Numbered from the stretch's first letter, positions 34,952-43,182 are shown. The stretch is DNA of 64,000 bases from Corticicoccus populi (GCF_042686195.1 NZ_JBHUOQ010000004.1:62001-126000), one strand, 5' to 3'. Program-made: numbers and translations. The notes: generated by a model not told the origin, from the sequence alone.

Positions 34952-35384
34952 TTACATAACCTCCTACAACTGTATTAAAACACGGTCTAATAAGAATAAA
35001 AATACTCTTTTTCTATGTGGTCATATTTTTTAACTAAACGGTTAAATTATTCTCGTCAGATGCTACAACCATGTCTTAGAAAATTACAAAATTTGATGGA
35101 TTATTGATTATGATTAATTATATGTTCTTATACAATTTTGAATTAACTAATATAATAAAAATTCATAACAGTAACTGTAAAACTATAAGCATTCATGCTA
35201 ATGGTTATTTTATCTTAGTTTAGTTATATAATTTTTCTTCTGAATCTTAAGAAGTAATACCACATAATTTTATGAAATATTAAGATTAAGATCATGTTTA
35301 ACAATATAGATGAAACGTCATTTTGTACTATAACCATTTGTGTTAAAATTAAGTAGTTTCAAGAGAAAGGGAGAAATAAAATTA
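34952..35384. other. AT-rich intergenic region between divergent genes
   Basis: About 430 bp, roughly three-quarters A+T, between the LytTR operon and the orphan gene at 35385. Only short imperfect dyads (such as TTAAC/GTTAA near 35030) and one candidate promoter at 35323-35349 were seen. No convincing coding frame. Confidence 0.5.
35323..35349 (+). promoter_or_regulatory. Candidate promoter of the orphan gene
   Basis: TTGTAC (35323-35328) and TAAAAT (35344-35349) with a 15-bp spacer precede the 35385 gene by about 36 bp. The spacer is short, so strength is doubtful. Confidence 0.35.
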
Positions 35385-35918
35385 ATGTTAGAATACTTCG
35401 GAACTCATATTTGGGAAATACTTACTTCTATTGGTACGGTAGGGGCAGTTATAATTTCCTTGGGAAAAATTTTCAAACAATCCACTCCTAAATTAGATTT
35501 ACGCAATTTTGAATTTAAAAGTGCTACAGAAATGGAGAATGGAAGAATATCTGAGCAATTATCTTTTGATTTAATTCCAAGAAATGCTCATATTAGTAAC
35601 GTTTTATGTATTGCTACTGTACTTTATGAAAATCCAAAAGATATAAGTAACTATGATTTTAAAAATCAATTAAAAGTTACTGAAACAAGACAGGAAAATT
35701 ATATTCCAGAAGGAGAAGCTAGAAGAATCTTAGCTTTTTGTGACGGACTTGGCAATACACCTAAAAATGTTGCTCCTTATATAGTGTTTAAGGATGATAA
35801 AGATAAATGTTGGGCTTATTACAAAGGAAAGCTAAAAAAAATTCGGCCGAGATTATTTAATGATTACTTGAAAACCCACTATGATTATCTAATGGATTTT
35901 TACCGAAGAATCGAATAA
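35385..35918 (+). CDS. Hypothetical protein with one N-terminal membrane segment
   Basis: 177 residues from the ATG at 35385 (AAAGGGAG about 10 nt upstream; a GTG-start extension of 15 residues is possible). A hydrophobic segment (WEILTSIGTVGAVIISLG) is followed by a soluble, charged region with RQENYIPEGEARRILAFCDG and a C-terminus rich in Lys/Arg/Tyr. I recognise no domain. Its AT-rich codon use and position next to island debris suggest recent acquisition. A terminator follows at 35973. Confidence 0.6.
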   Translation: MLEYFGTHIWEILTSIGTVGAVIISLGKIFKQSTPKLDLRNFEFKSATEMENGRISEQLSFDLIPRNAHISNVLCIATVLYENPKDISNYDFKNQLKVTETRQENYIPEGEARRILAFCDGLGNTPKNVAPYIVFKDDKDKCWAYYKGKLKKIRPRLFNDYLKTHYDYLMDFYRRIE

Positions 35919-35972
35919 TACACCTCAAATTTAAGAAATAATAGTAACTAAAATTTACAAATGACTTTAATC

Positions 35973-36020
35973 AAAGCCCCCTCACGGTGACAGTTTTTGT
36001 TTTTGCACTGTGAGGGGCTT
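35973..36020 (+). terminator. Terminator after the orphan gene
   Basis: AAGCCCCCTCAC pairs with GTGAGGGGCTT (one bulge) around a 24-nt T-rich loop, with TATTATATT beyond. Less well formed than other terminators here. Confidence 0.55.
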
Positions 36021-36033
36021 ATTATATTCACTT

Positions 36034-36371
36034 TTATTTTTTATCAAACCAATTAATATATGTTTCTTCCTCTGTTTGTGCATACAATTCAATGACGCTC
36101 GGTCGCATGAATTGGGAGAATTGAATTAAATCAAGGCTACTTAAAGATCGACTGAAATTCTTTCCAGTCAAATGTATGGATAAAAATTTAATCAGTGCCT
36201 CGATTTCCTTGTCACCATCTAATATCTTAATGAGCTTTCCAATTATATATCATTAAAAGACGTACTTTTGATATTTTGATAGGACTGCTCAATGAGTGAT
36301 TAAATGGTATCTTGGTCACCTTACTCTACGTCGCCACTCATGCTTACATAGTTTTCAATTTCTAATATCAT
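36034..36371 (-). pseudogene. Decayed gene with two nonsense codons and a frameshift
   Basis: Reading left from an ATG at 36371 (CAGGAAAG site upstream) gives MILEIENYVSMSGDVE, then TAA, then GDQDTI, TAA, then SLIEQSYQNIKSTSFNDI. A frameshift near 36250 then restores a long open frame, GKLIKILDGDKEIEALIKFL through LIQFSQFMRPSVIELYAQTE to a stop at 36034. About 110 codons in all. Both stops are one change from a Gln or Glu codon. Family not recognised; probably accessory cargo of an integrated island. Confidence 0.6.
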
Positions 36372-36391
36372 AATAATGTCTTTCCTGTTTT

Positions 36392-36459
36392 TTACTTTTC
36401 ATTCAACTCAGCAACGACATCCATATCAAATCGGTCAGAAATCGCCATAAACATCTGGC
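36392..36459 (-). pseudogene. C-terminal fragment of an unidentified gene
   Basis: An open frame ending QMFMAISDRFDMDVVAELNE-K-stop is cut off abruptly at about 36460, where sequence of the opposite-strand integrase begins. It lies just upstream of, and in line with, the decayed gene at 36371, so both were once one operon. Confidence 0.5.
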
Positions 36460-36460
36460 A

Positions 36461-36658
36461 CATGCTTCTCCCCACAAGTTAAGACATACCTTTAGTACAC
36501 TGGCTTATGAAGGCGGTGCTTCAATGGAAGAAATTTCGAGGGCATTAACCCATTCCGATGTGAAAACTACTCAGGGCTATGTGAACACGCCAAATGTGGT
36601 AGATTTATCGACCTATCAAAAGTTTGAACAGCGGTTAAAATCAATCCAAATGGATTAA
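36461..36658 (+). pseudogene. C-terminal remnant of a tyrosine recombinase (island integrase)
   Basis: Sixty-five codons read HASPHKLRHTFSTLAYEGGA, then SMEEISRALTHSDVKTTQGY and VNTPNVVDLSTYQKF. These contain the Arg and His of the RxxH box, the second His (LTHSD) and the nucleophile Tyr (QGYVN) of phage-type integrases. The N-terminal four-fifths is missing; the break is near 36460. The remnant points toward the 3' end of rpsI, 98 bp away, a place where Macrococcus resistance islands of the McRI type are known to integrate with such an integrase. Confidence 0.8.
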
Positions 36659-36701
36659 TTGAAAAAAAATAGGCGCACCAATTTTCGTACCAAAAATAAA
36701 C

Positions 36702-36730
36702 AAAAAACACTTCCCAATAAATGGGAAGTG
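36702..36730 (-). terminator. Terminator of rplM-rpsI
   Basis: CACTTCCCA pairs with TGGGAAGTG (9 bp) around a 5-nt loop and is followed on the minus strand by T6. It lies 26 bp after the rpsI stop. Confidence 0.85.
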
Positions 36731-36755
36731 CCATAAACATTGATGTGACAATATT

Positions 36756-37148
36756 TTAACGCTTGGAAAACTGTGGTGAACGACGTGCTTTCTTGAAACC
36801 TGGTTTTTTACGCTCAACCATACGTGGGTCACGAGTTAAGAGACCTGCTCTTTTTAATGATCCACGGTTTTCAGGGTTTGCTTCAAGCAATGCTCTTGCA
36901 ATACCATGACGGATAGCCTGAGCTTGTCCAGTGAATCCGCCACCTTTAACGTTTACTAATACGTCATAGTTACCCTCTGTTTCAGTAACTGCGAACGGCT
37001 GATTTAAATCCAAGATTAAGCTTTCGAATGGAAGGTATTCTCTCATGTCACGTTTGTTGATTGTAACATTTCCTTCTCCTGGTACTAAACGTACACGTGC
37101 AACTGCGTTTTTACGACGACCTGTTCCATAATATTCTACTTTAGCCAA
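36756..37148 (-). CDS. rpsI: 30S ribosomal protein S9 (uS9)
   Basis: 130 residues, full length. The N-terminal YYGTGRRKNAVARVRL and the basic tail RRSPQFSKR, which reaches the P-site tRNA anticodon in known structures, are intact. The gene follows rplM by 18 bp in the usual pair. Its 3' end is the probable attachment site for the island whose integrase remnant lies at 36461-36658, yet the coding sequence is undamaged. Confidence 0.97.
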   Translation of the reverse strand: MAKVEYYGTGRRKNAVARVRLVPGEGNVTINKRDMREYLPFESLILDLNQPFAVTETEGNYDVLVNVKGGGFTGQAQAIRHGIARALLEANPENRGSLKRAGLLTRDPRMVERKKPGFKKARRSPQFSKR

Positions 37149-37166
37149 TTGTATACCCTCCTATTC

Positions 37167-37604
37167 TTAACCGCGAAGCTCGTAGCTTTCTGGTTGTTGT
37201 GCTGCATGTGGATGAGTGTCTTCTGCATACACATAAAGTTTCTTGCCTTGTTTACGTCCTAATGAGTTCTTAGGAAGCATGCCTTTGATAGATGTTTCAA
37301 GCAGGCGTACCGGGTTTTTCGCTTTAAGTTCACCGGCAGTAACTGATTTGATTCCACCTCTGTATCCAGTATGTCTGTAATACACTTTATCCTGTTCTTT
37401 GTTACCGGATAGGTAGATTTTACCAGCATTGATGATGATAACATGATCACCTGTATCAACGTGTGGTGTGAAAGTTGGTTTATATTTTCCGCGCAGTAAA
37501 GATGCTACTTCTGAAGAAAGACGACCAAGAGTCTGACCTTCAGCATCAATTACGTGCCATTTACGTTCAATGTTAGCTTCGTTAGCCATGAATGTTTGAC
37601 GCAT
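37167..37604 (-). CDS. rplM: 50S ribosomal protein L13 (uL13)
   Basis: 145 residues beginning MRQTFMANE, as in staphylococci. HVDTGDHVIIINAGKI, KVYYRHTGYRGG and GMLPKNSLGRKQGKKLYVY match uL13 throughout. Early 23S assembly protein. Ribosome site AGGAGGAAAAATA precedes ATG. In close relatives truA directly precedes this gene; here a YIP1-type gene is placed between them. Confidence 0.97.
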   Translation of the reverse strand: MRQTFMANEANIERKWHVIDAEGQTLGRLSSEVASLLRGKYKPTFTPHVDTGDHVIIINAGKIYLSGNKEQDKVYYRHTGYRGGIKSVTAGELKAKNPVRLLETSIKGMLPKNSLGRKQGKKLYVYAEDTHPHAAQQPESYELRG

Positions 37605-37700
37605 TATTTTTCCTCCTGTTAACAGTGCCTGTGCACTTCTTATTTCCCATTTTAAATTAAATAATTCTTCGTTCTTCTATATCTCTTACACAATAAGTTT
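37605..37700 (-). ncRNA. Candidate L13 leader RNA
   Basis: The untranslated leader of rplM includes AGTGC-ACAG-GCACT (37624-37637), a 5-bp hairpin placed just before the ribosome site. It resembles the small hairpin leaders described for Firmicute rplM autoregulation. Only this hairpin is supported by eye. Confidence 0.4.
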
Positions 37701-37811
37701 TCCGGGGCTTATCATGGTGGTGATATAAAAATATACCGTTAATTATAATACCGTTTTTATGCCTGTTTGTCAATGACATTCCCTATTTTCATTAAATAAT
37801 TTGTTCAAATT

Positions 37812-38465
37812 TTAAACGGGCATACCACTCAGTATAGTGTTAATGATGAAACTGAAAAATGCCGGGATCAAAATGGTGAGCAGCATGACAACAATTGATT
37901 TCCCCCAGCTGAGTGATGTCACAATCTTTATTCCGAGGGCAACAAGAATACCGGACCATATAGTGAAGATGTCCAGCACAGAAAGAAACGCCCACACCGG
38001 GTTCTCCTGTGCCACAAGCCCGCCTAAACCGGTGTACTGTCCCTCAACATTGAGACTGAATATTACCGCAATCACGGTATTAATTACACCACCGAGAACA
38101 CCAATAATACTGGTCAGAATCTGAATCGATACAGCCTGCTTAAAACCGATGTTACCACCAAAAATGTGAGCAATCCCCCACAAAATAACTCCGGCAAACA
38201 AAAAGCCGATAAAGATTCCGATAAAAGAGAACAGCACTCCGAAAATCATTATACCTGAAATTGCTGTGATATTCCCTGATTCCATCACAACTGCAAGGAG
38301 CAGTGTGAAAAATAGAAGCAGCACCATCATAACAATAATCGGTCCCATAAGTGAATACGGTCCCTTAAGCTTTTTGAACTCATCTGACGGTGATGTAAAC
38401 ATTTTGAAAATATTAAGATCTTTTTTATTTGTGTGATTCAATTCATTTAACTCTGTATCCGGCAT
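37812..38465 (-). CDS. YIP1-domain membrane protein
   Basis: 217 residues. A cytoplasmic N-terminus (FKMFTSPSDEFKKLKGPYSL) leads into five hydrophobic segments; ILWGIAHIFGGNIGFKQAVS is the characteristic YIP1/YckC-like middle motif. The function in bacteria is not established. It occupies the slot between truA and rplM, an unusual interruption of a conserved pair. The gap of 207 bp to rplM carries the rplM promoter, so it is probably a separate unit or the end of the ecf-truA transcript. Confidence 0.75.
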   Translation of the reverse strand: MPDTELNELNHTNKKDLNIFKMFTSPSDEFKKLKGPYSLMGPIIVMMVLLLFFTLLLAVVMESGNITAISGIMIFGVLFSFIGIFIGFLFAGVILWGIAHIFGGNIGFKQAVSIQILTSIIGVLGGVINTVIAVIFSLNVEGQYTGLGGLVAQENPVWAFLSVLDIFTIWSGILVALGIKIVTSLSWGKSIVVMLLTILIPAFFSFIINTILSGMPV

Positions 38466-38493
38466 AATTGAGCCTCCCTGAATGTATTAAATC

Positions 38494-39225
38494 TTAGTCA
38501 TAATATATTCTTTCCAAATAAAGTCCTTCCGCCGGTGCTGTTCTCGGCACGAGCGTCCGTTCTTTCGCATTAATAATGTTCAGTGTGTCTTCTTCACGCC
38601 TTCCTTCTCCGACCTCAAGAATATAGGCAACAATAATTCTGACCATATTATATAAAAAGCCGCTTCCTGTAATCACAAAATCAAACCCGTCTTCTGTTTC
38701 AATCAGCCGGAAATCCGTAATCTCACGCTCTTTATTCTGAATGGTGCCTTTAGCACTTGAGAAGCTTGTAAAGTCATGCACACCGATAAACGGTGCCATT
38801 GCAGACTTCATCTTCTCTATATCCAGCGGATAGGGATGGTGCGTTTTTAAACCCATATAAAATGGATTTCTATCCTTCGTCGTATATATTTTATAGCGGT
38901 ATGTTTTCCCGGTCGTTAAATACCTTGCATGGAAGGATGATTCTACCTCTGTCACTTCTGAAACATGAAGGTCTTCAGATAAATTCCGGTTCAATATAAA
39001 TTTCCAGCGCTCACTGGGTATCGCAAGTTCTGTGTCAAAATGAATACACTGCTCCAATGCATGAACTCCGCGGTCCGTGCGTGAAGCCGGATGAATCCGG
39101 ACAAAGGATTTATGCATTTTTGTGAGTATACTTTCGAGCTCTCCCTGCACTGTACGGAGACCATGCTGGTACTGGAAGCCGTGAAAGTGCTGTCCGTTAT
39201 ACTGCAGTTTTACTAATAAGCGCAT
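38494..39225 (-). CDS. truA: tRNA pseudouridine(38-40) synthase
   Basis: 243 residues. The catalytic Asp is in RTDRGVHALEQ; QYNGQHFHGFQYQ at the start and FLYNMVRIIVAYILEVGEGR near the end are standard TruA motifs. It modifies uridines 38-40 in the anticodon arm of many tRNAs. It follows ecfT by 10 bp and belongs to the ecfA1-ecfA2-ecfT-truA transcript, the usual Firmicute order. Confidence 0.96.
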   Translation of the reverse strand: MRLLVKLQYNGQHFHGFQYQHGLRTVQGELESILTKMHKSFVRIHPASRTDRGVHALEQCIHFDTELAIPSERWKFILNRNLSEDLHVSEVTEVESSFHARYLTTGKTYRYKIYTTKDRNPFYMGLKTHHPYPLDIEKMKSAMAPFIGVHDFTSFSSAKGTIQNKEREITDFRLIETEDGFDFVITGSGFLYNMVRIIVAYILEVGEGRREEDTLNIINAKERTLVPRTAPAEGLYLERIYYD

Positions 39226-39235
39226 TAATTGTCCC

Positions 39236-40033
39236 TCACTGTCTCACTAAAAATAAAATGACTCCAAATAAAATAACCGTAATTACCGCAAACGTATCCT
39301 TCTTTGTCCACTTCAGCACGCGGTAGGTGGTACGTCCTTCCTCCCCACGGTATCCTCTCACTTCCATCGCGACAGCCATCTCTTCAGCACGCTTAAATGC
39401 AGAGATAAAGAGCGGGATGAAAACAGGCACCAGTGCACGGATCCGTGATTTTAAAGGTCCTGTCATAAAGGTAGAACCTCTTGCACTCTGTGCTTTTATA
39501 ATTTTCTCTGTCTCATCCATTAAGGTCGGTATAAATCGCAGGCTGATGGACATCATCATCGCAAGCTCATGCATCGGTACCTTTATTTTCTTAAGCGGTG
39601 TGCCGAGCTTCTCAATCGCATCTGTCAGGTCAATCGGACTGGTTGTCAAAGTGAGTATGGTTGTAACGACAACAAGCATCATTAAGCGGATAGTGATGTA
39701 TATCCCTGTTATGATTCCCTCAGATTCAATCGTAAAGAAACCGGCGTCCAATAGAACTGTTCCGCCTTTTGTGAAAAACAAATGCATAAAGAAAGTAAAC
39801 AGAATAATAATAAATATGAGCTTTAAACCATTAAATAAAAATATCACTCTTAGGTTGGCCATCTTTGTAATCAGCAGTACGAATAGTATCAGCAGTACGT
39901 ATCCGGTCCAGTGGTTGGCAAAGAACACAATGACCATGAACATCAGAACCATCAGAATTTTAGCTCTGGGGTCCAGTCCATGGACCAGGCTGTTACCCGG
40001 AATATACCGGCCGAGCAGCATTTTACTCAGCAT
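39236..40033 (-). CDS. ecfT: Energy-coupling factor transporter transmembrane protein EcfT
   Basis: 265 residues from the ATG at 40033 (AGTGGAGGGATAATC upstream; a longer frame to 40105 lies inside ecfA2). Membrane spans include MVFMVIVFFANHWTGYVLLI. The two coupling motifs with Ala-Arg-Gly/Arg-Gly signatures are IIKAQSARGSTF and MAVAMEVRGYRGEEGRT. It joins the two ATPases to exchangeable substrate-binding S components for vitamins and metals. It overlaps ecfA2 by 11 nt. Confidence 0.95.
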   Translation of the reverse strand: MLSKMLLGRYIPGNSLVHGLDPRAKILMVLMFMVIVFFANHWTGYVLLILFVLLITKMANLRVIFLFNGLKLIFIIILFTFFMHLFFTKGGTVLLDAGFFTIESEGIITGIYITIRLMMLVVVTTILTLTTSPIDLTDAIEKLGTPLKKIKVPMHELAMMMSISLRFIPTLMDETEKIIKAQSARGSTFMTGPLKSRIRALVPVFIPLFISAFKRAEEMAVAMEVRGYRGEEGRTTYRVLKWTKKDTFAVITVILFGVILFLVRQ

Positions 40034-40886
40034 GATTATCCCTCCACTCTTCATACAGAATAATAAATTCTTCTGTATTTTTCGGCAGCCTGCTGAGTAC
40101 AACACCTTTTTTCCGAAGGTCCTGTGTCAGTCTTACTACATGTGGTATATCGAGGTGGTATTCTTCAAGAAGTGACTGATTGGTGAGTATTTTTTCTGTG
40201 CTGCCCTCTGTAATCAGACGGCTGCTGCTTAAAAGCTTCACTTCATCTGTATATTCATAAACATCATTCATATCATGGGTAATCAGAATAACAGTAATCC
40301 CCATTCTTTGATGGATTTCCTTAAACAGCTGCATTGTTTCAATGTGGCTTTTCGGATCAAGACCCGCAGTCGGTTCATCCAGTATCAGTACTTTCGGTTC
40401 CATGGCAAGGATACCTGCAATCGCAACTTTCCTCATTTGTCCGCCGGATAAATCAAATGGCGAGCGTTTAAAGTCATCTTCATGAATATTCATCAGATGC
40501 AGATATTCGACTGCCTTTTTTTCTGCTTCATCTTTTGACATGCCGATGTTTAAAGGACCGAACATCACATCCTTAAGAACCGTCTCTTCAAACAGCTGGT
40601 GTTCCGGGAATTGAAAAACCATGCCCACCCGCTGTTTCACCTGGTGAATATATTTTTGTTTTGTTTTTTTCCTAAGTGTTAAATCATCTACACTGACTTC
40701 ACCCGATGACGGCAGTAAGAGACCATTTAAGTGCTGGATCAGCGTTGATTTCCCGGATCCGGTTTTACCGATAATACCGTAGTATTTACCGTACTCAAAT
40801 GTGGTTGAGACATTATTTAAAGCTAAATGTTCAAACGGTGTATTGGCGTTATACGTGCTCATTAACTGTTTAACTTCAATATTCAT
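40023..40886 (-). CDS. ecfA2: Energy-coupling factor transporter ATPase EcfA2
   Basis: 287 residues. Walker A GKTGSGKSTLIQHLNGLL, Q-loop VFQFPEHQLFE, signature FDLSGGQMRKVAIAGILA, Walker B KVLILDEPTAGLDP and H-loop ITHDMND are all present. The QFPEHQLFE wording is typical of EcfA2. It overlaps ecfA1 by 4 nt and partners with it to drive the shared ECF transporters. Confidence 0.95.
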   Translation of the reverse strand: MNIEVKQLMSTYNANTPFEHLALNNVSTTFEYGKYYGIIGKTGSGKSTLIQHLNGLLLPSSGEVSVDDLTLRKKTKQKYIHQVKQRVGMVFQFPEHQLFEETVLKDVMFGPLNIGMSKDEAEKKAVEYLHLMNIHEDDFKRSPFDLSGGQMRKVAIAGILAMEPKVLILDEPTAGLDPKSHIETMQLFKEIHQRMGITVILITHDMNDVYEYTDEVKLLSSSRLITEGSTEKILTNQSLLEEYHLDIPHVVRLTQDLRKKGVVLSRLPKNTEEFIILYEEWRDNHAE

Positions 40887-41680
40887 AACCGTTCCACCAG
40901 CTCATCATATGTGACGTATGTACCGCCTAACAGCGAATCAGATATTTCCATCTGAAACGGCAGTACAAGATTGCTGCCGGTTAATGCTTTAGTGTCACTG
41001 TATATATCCTCAATTGTTCCACTGCTGATCACTTTTCCATCTTTTAAAATTGCTGCACGGTCACTGTCCTCAATCTCTGTTAAGTCATGTGTAATATAAA
41101 TAATCGTTGTTCTGCCTGTCTTGTGAATCTCACGCAGAATCTCAAGCACTTCAGCTCTGCCCTCCGGATCAAGCATGGAAGTTGCTTCATCCAATATTAA
41201 AACATCAGGGTTCATAACGAGTGCCCCGGCAATGGCAACCCGCTGTTTCTGACCGCCTGACAAGCGTGCCGGTGCATGTGTTCTGTAATCAATCATATTA
41301 ACAGCCTTTAACGCAGCTTCAGTGCGTTCAATCATTTCCTGTCTTGGTACACCATGATTTTCAAGACCGAAAACGACATCATCTTCCACAGTCGCACCGA
41401 CAAACTGATTATCAGGATTCTGAAATACAATTGAAAATTTCTTTCTGATGTCATAACTGTTGCTGCTGTTGAGTTCAATACCATTCACTTTAATTATTCC
41501 ACTGTAGTCACTGATGATACCCATAATAATTTTAACAAGTGTACTTTTCCCGGAGCCGTTATGACCGATTATAGACAGCCACTCACCCTGCTCAATGGCC
41601 ATAGAGATATGATCGAGGACGACTGCACCGTCTTCTTTATATTTATATGTTATATTATCCAGTTCGATCATATCTTCCAC
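40883..41680 (-). CDS. ecfA1: Energy-coupling factor transporter ATPase EcfA1
   Basis: 265 residues. Walker A GHNGSGKSTLVKIIMGII, Q-loop VFQNPDNQFVGATVEDDV, signature RLSGGQKQRVAIAGALV, Walker B DVLILDEATSMLDP. The FQNPDNQFVG wording marks EcfA1. ATG at 41680 or 41671 both follow the ribosome site GGTGGAAG. It is first in the ecf transcript, directly downstream of the alpha-operon terminator. Confidence 0.95.
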   Translation of the reverse strand: MEDMIELDNITYKYKEDGAVVLDHISMAIEQGEWLSIIGHNGSGKSTLVKIIMGIISDYSGIIKVNGIELNSSNSYDIRKKFSIVFQNPDNQFVGATVEDDVVFGLENHGVPRQEMIERTEAALKAVNMIDYRTHAPARLSGGQKQRVAIAGALVMNPDVLILDEATSMLDPEGRAEVLEILREIHKTGRTTIIYITHDLTEIEDSDRAAILKDGKVISSGTIEDIYSDTKALTGSNLVLPFQMEISDSLLGGTYVTYDELVERL

Positions 41681-41695
41681 CGCCTCATTATATGT

Positions 41696-41730
41696 AAAAA
41701 AAGCGCGTACCCTGCATTAAGAGCCGCGCG
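41696..41730 (-). terminator. Terminator at the end of the S10-spc-alpha operon
   Basis: GCGCG and CGCGC pair across a 17-nt loop, and T7 follows on the minus strand. A longer competing repeat, CGTACCCTGCA with TGCAGGATACG (41706-41759), shares this stem, and a separate hairpin GATAGTCC/GGACTATC lies at 41771-41791. Together they separate rplQ from ecfA1. Confidence 0.5.
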
Positions 41731-41770
41731 AAATATTTAATTATAGCCTGCAGGATACGTAGAGCTAGAC

Positions 41771-41791
41771 GATAGTCCATGAAGGACTATC
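41771..41791. repeat. Hairpin downstream of rplQ
   Basis: GATAGTCC, five bases, GGACTATC: an 8-bp perfect hairpin without T-tract, between rplQ and the terminator structure. Confidence 0.5.
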
Positions 41792-41819
41792 ATCGTGACA
41801 CTCAATCTGCTTTTATAGA

Positions 41820-42218
41820 TTAGGCTTCTTCAGTAGCAACTGCAGCGCCTTCTACGAATTCGATAACAACAAGCTCAGCACCGTCACCACGACGTTCGCC
41901 TAATTTCTTGATACTAGTGTATCCACCTTGACGATCTTCAAAACGTGGAGCGATATCTTCAAATAATTTTTGAAGTGCATATTGAGTTGTTCCATCTTCA
42001 TTGATGATTTCTACATTACGTACAGTTTGACCCGCACGACGTTTTGCAGAAAGATCACCTTTCTTACCAAGTGTAACAAGTTTATCAGCAACTTTACGCA
42101 GTTCTTTCGCACGTTGTTCAGTTGTAGTGATTCTCTCGCTCACGATAAGAGATGTTGCTAAGTCACGTAACATCGCTTTTCTTTGGTTGGATGTACGTCC
42201 TAGTTTTCTGTAACCCAT
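41820..42218 (-). CDS. rplQ: 50S ribosomal protein L17 (bL17)
   Basis: 132 residues. YRKLGRTSNQRKAMLRDLAT at the start and GYTSIKKLGERRGDGAELVV near the end are diagnostic. The C-terminus has a short acidic extension (EGAAVATEEA). Last gene of the alpha operon, 19 bp after rpoA. Confidence 0.97.
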   Translation of the reverse strand: MGYRKLGRTSNQRKAMLRDLATSLIVSERITTTEQRAKELRKVADKLVTLGKKGDLSAKRRAGQTVRNVEIINEDGTTQYALQKLFEDIAPRFEDRQGGYTSIKKLGERRGDGAELVVIEFVEGAAVATEEA

Positions 42219-42237
42219 GAAAGTTTACCTCCTTTAA

Positions 42238-43182
42238 TCAGTCTTCTTTACGAAGGCCCAAGCCTAGGTCTTCGAGTTTGAACTTAACTTCTTCAAGTGA
42301 CTTACGTCCTAAGTTTCGTACTTTCATCATATCAGGTTCTGATTTATCGGTTAATTCCTGAACAGAATTAATACCGGCACGTTTCAAGCAGTTATATGAA
42401 CGTACAGATAAATCAAGTTCTTCAATAGACATTTCAAGTACTTTTTCTTTCTGGTCTTCTTCTTTTTCAATCATGATTTCAACATTTTGAGCTTCATCAG
42501 TCAGACCAACGAAAATATTCAAATGCTCAGTCATAATTTTAGCTGCCAACGAAACAGCTTCCTGCGGTGTGATTGAGCCGTCAGCCCAAACATCCAAAGT
42601 CAGCTTATCGAAATTTGTCATTTGTCCTACACGTGTATTCTCCACTGTATAATTCACACGCTCAATTGGTGTGTAAATAGAGTCTACTGGAATGACACCG
42701 ATTGGTAATTCACTCTTATTGTTATCATCAGCAAGTGCGTATCCGCGGCCGTTATCTGCGAGCATGCGCATTTTGAACTGTCCACCACTTGAGACAGTTG
42801 CAATTTTAAGGTCTGGATTCAGGATTTCAACATCACTGTCATGAGTAATGTCGGAAGCCTTCACAACACCTTCGCCGTTAAAATCTATTTCCAAAGTTTT
42901 TTCTTCGTCAGAATAAATTTTAAGAGCAAGCTGTTTAATGCTTGTGACAATTGTTGTTACATCTTCAACAACATTTTCAACTGTTGAGAATTCGTGCAGT
43001 ACGTTTTCGATTTCTATCGTTTTTACAGCCGCACCAGGTAATGATGATAAAAGAATGCGACGTAAGGAGTTCCCAAGTGTTGTTCCGTATCCTCTCTCAA
43101 GAGGTTCAACAACAAACTTACCAAACTTAGAATCTTCCGATACTTCAACTGTTTCAATTCTAGGTTTCTCGATTTCTATCAT
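42238..43182 (-). CDS. rpoA: RNA polymerase alpha subunit
   Basis: 314 residues. The N-terminal dimerisation domain (residues 1 to about 228) includes VEPLERGYGTTLGNSLRRIL. A flexible acidic linker (EKEEDQKEKV) leads to the C-terminal domain with DLSVRSYNCLKRAGINSVQE and RNLGRKSLEEVKFKLEDLGL, which binds UP elements and activators. Length and order match other Firmicutes. Confidence 0.98.
   Translation of the reverse strand: MIEIEKPRIETVEVSEDSKFGKFVVEPLERGYGTTLGNSLRRILLSSLPGAAVKTIEIENVLHEFSTVENVVEDVTTIVTSIKQLALKIYSDEEKTLEIDFNGEGVVKASDITHDSDVEILNPDLKIATVSSGGQFKMRMLADNGRGYALADDNNKSELPIGVIPVDSIYTPIERVNYTVENTRVGQMTNFDKLTLDVWADGSITPQEAVSLAAKIMTEHLNIFVGLTDEAQNVEIMIEKEEDQKEKVLEMSIEELDLSVRSYNCLKRAGINSVQELTDKSEPDMMKVRNLGRKSLEEVKFKLEDLGLGLRKED

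Noticed and set aside
39327..40175. Long plus-strand open frame of 282 codons over the ECF genes
   Set aside because: It is antisense to ecfT/ecfA2, which have clear family motifs and ribosome sites. The predicted product has no domain and the frame follows from codon bias.
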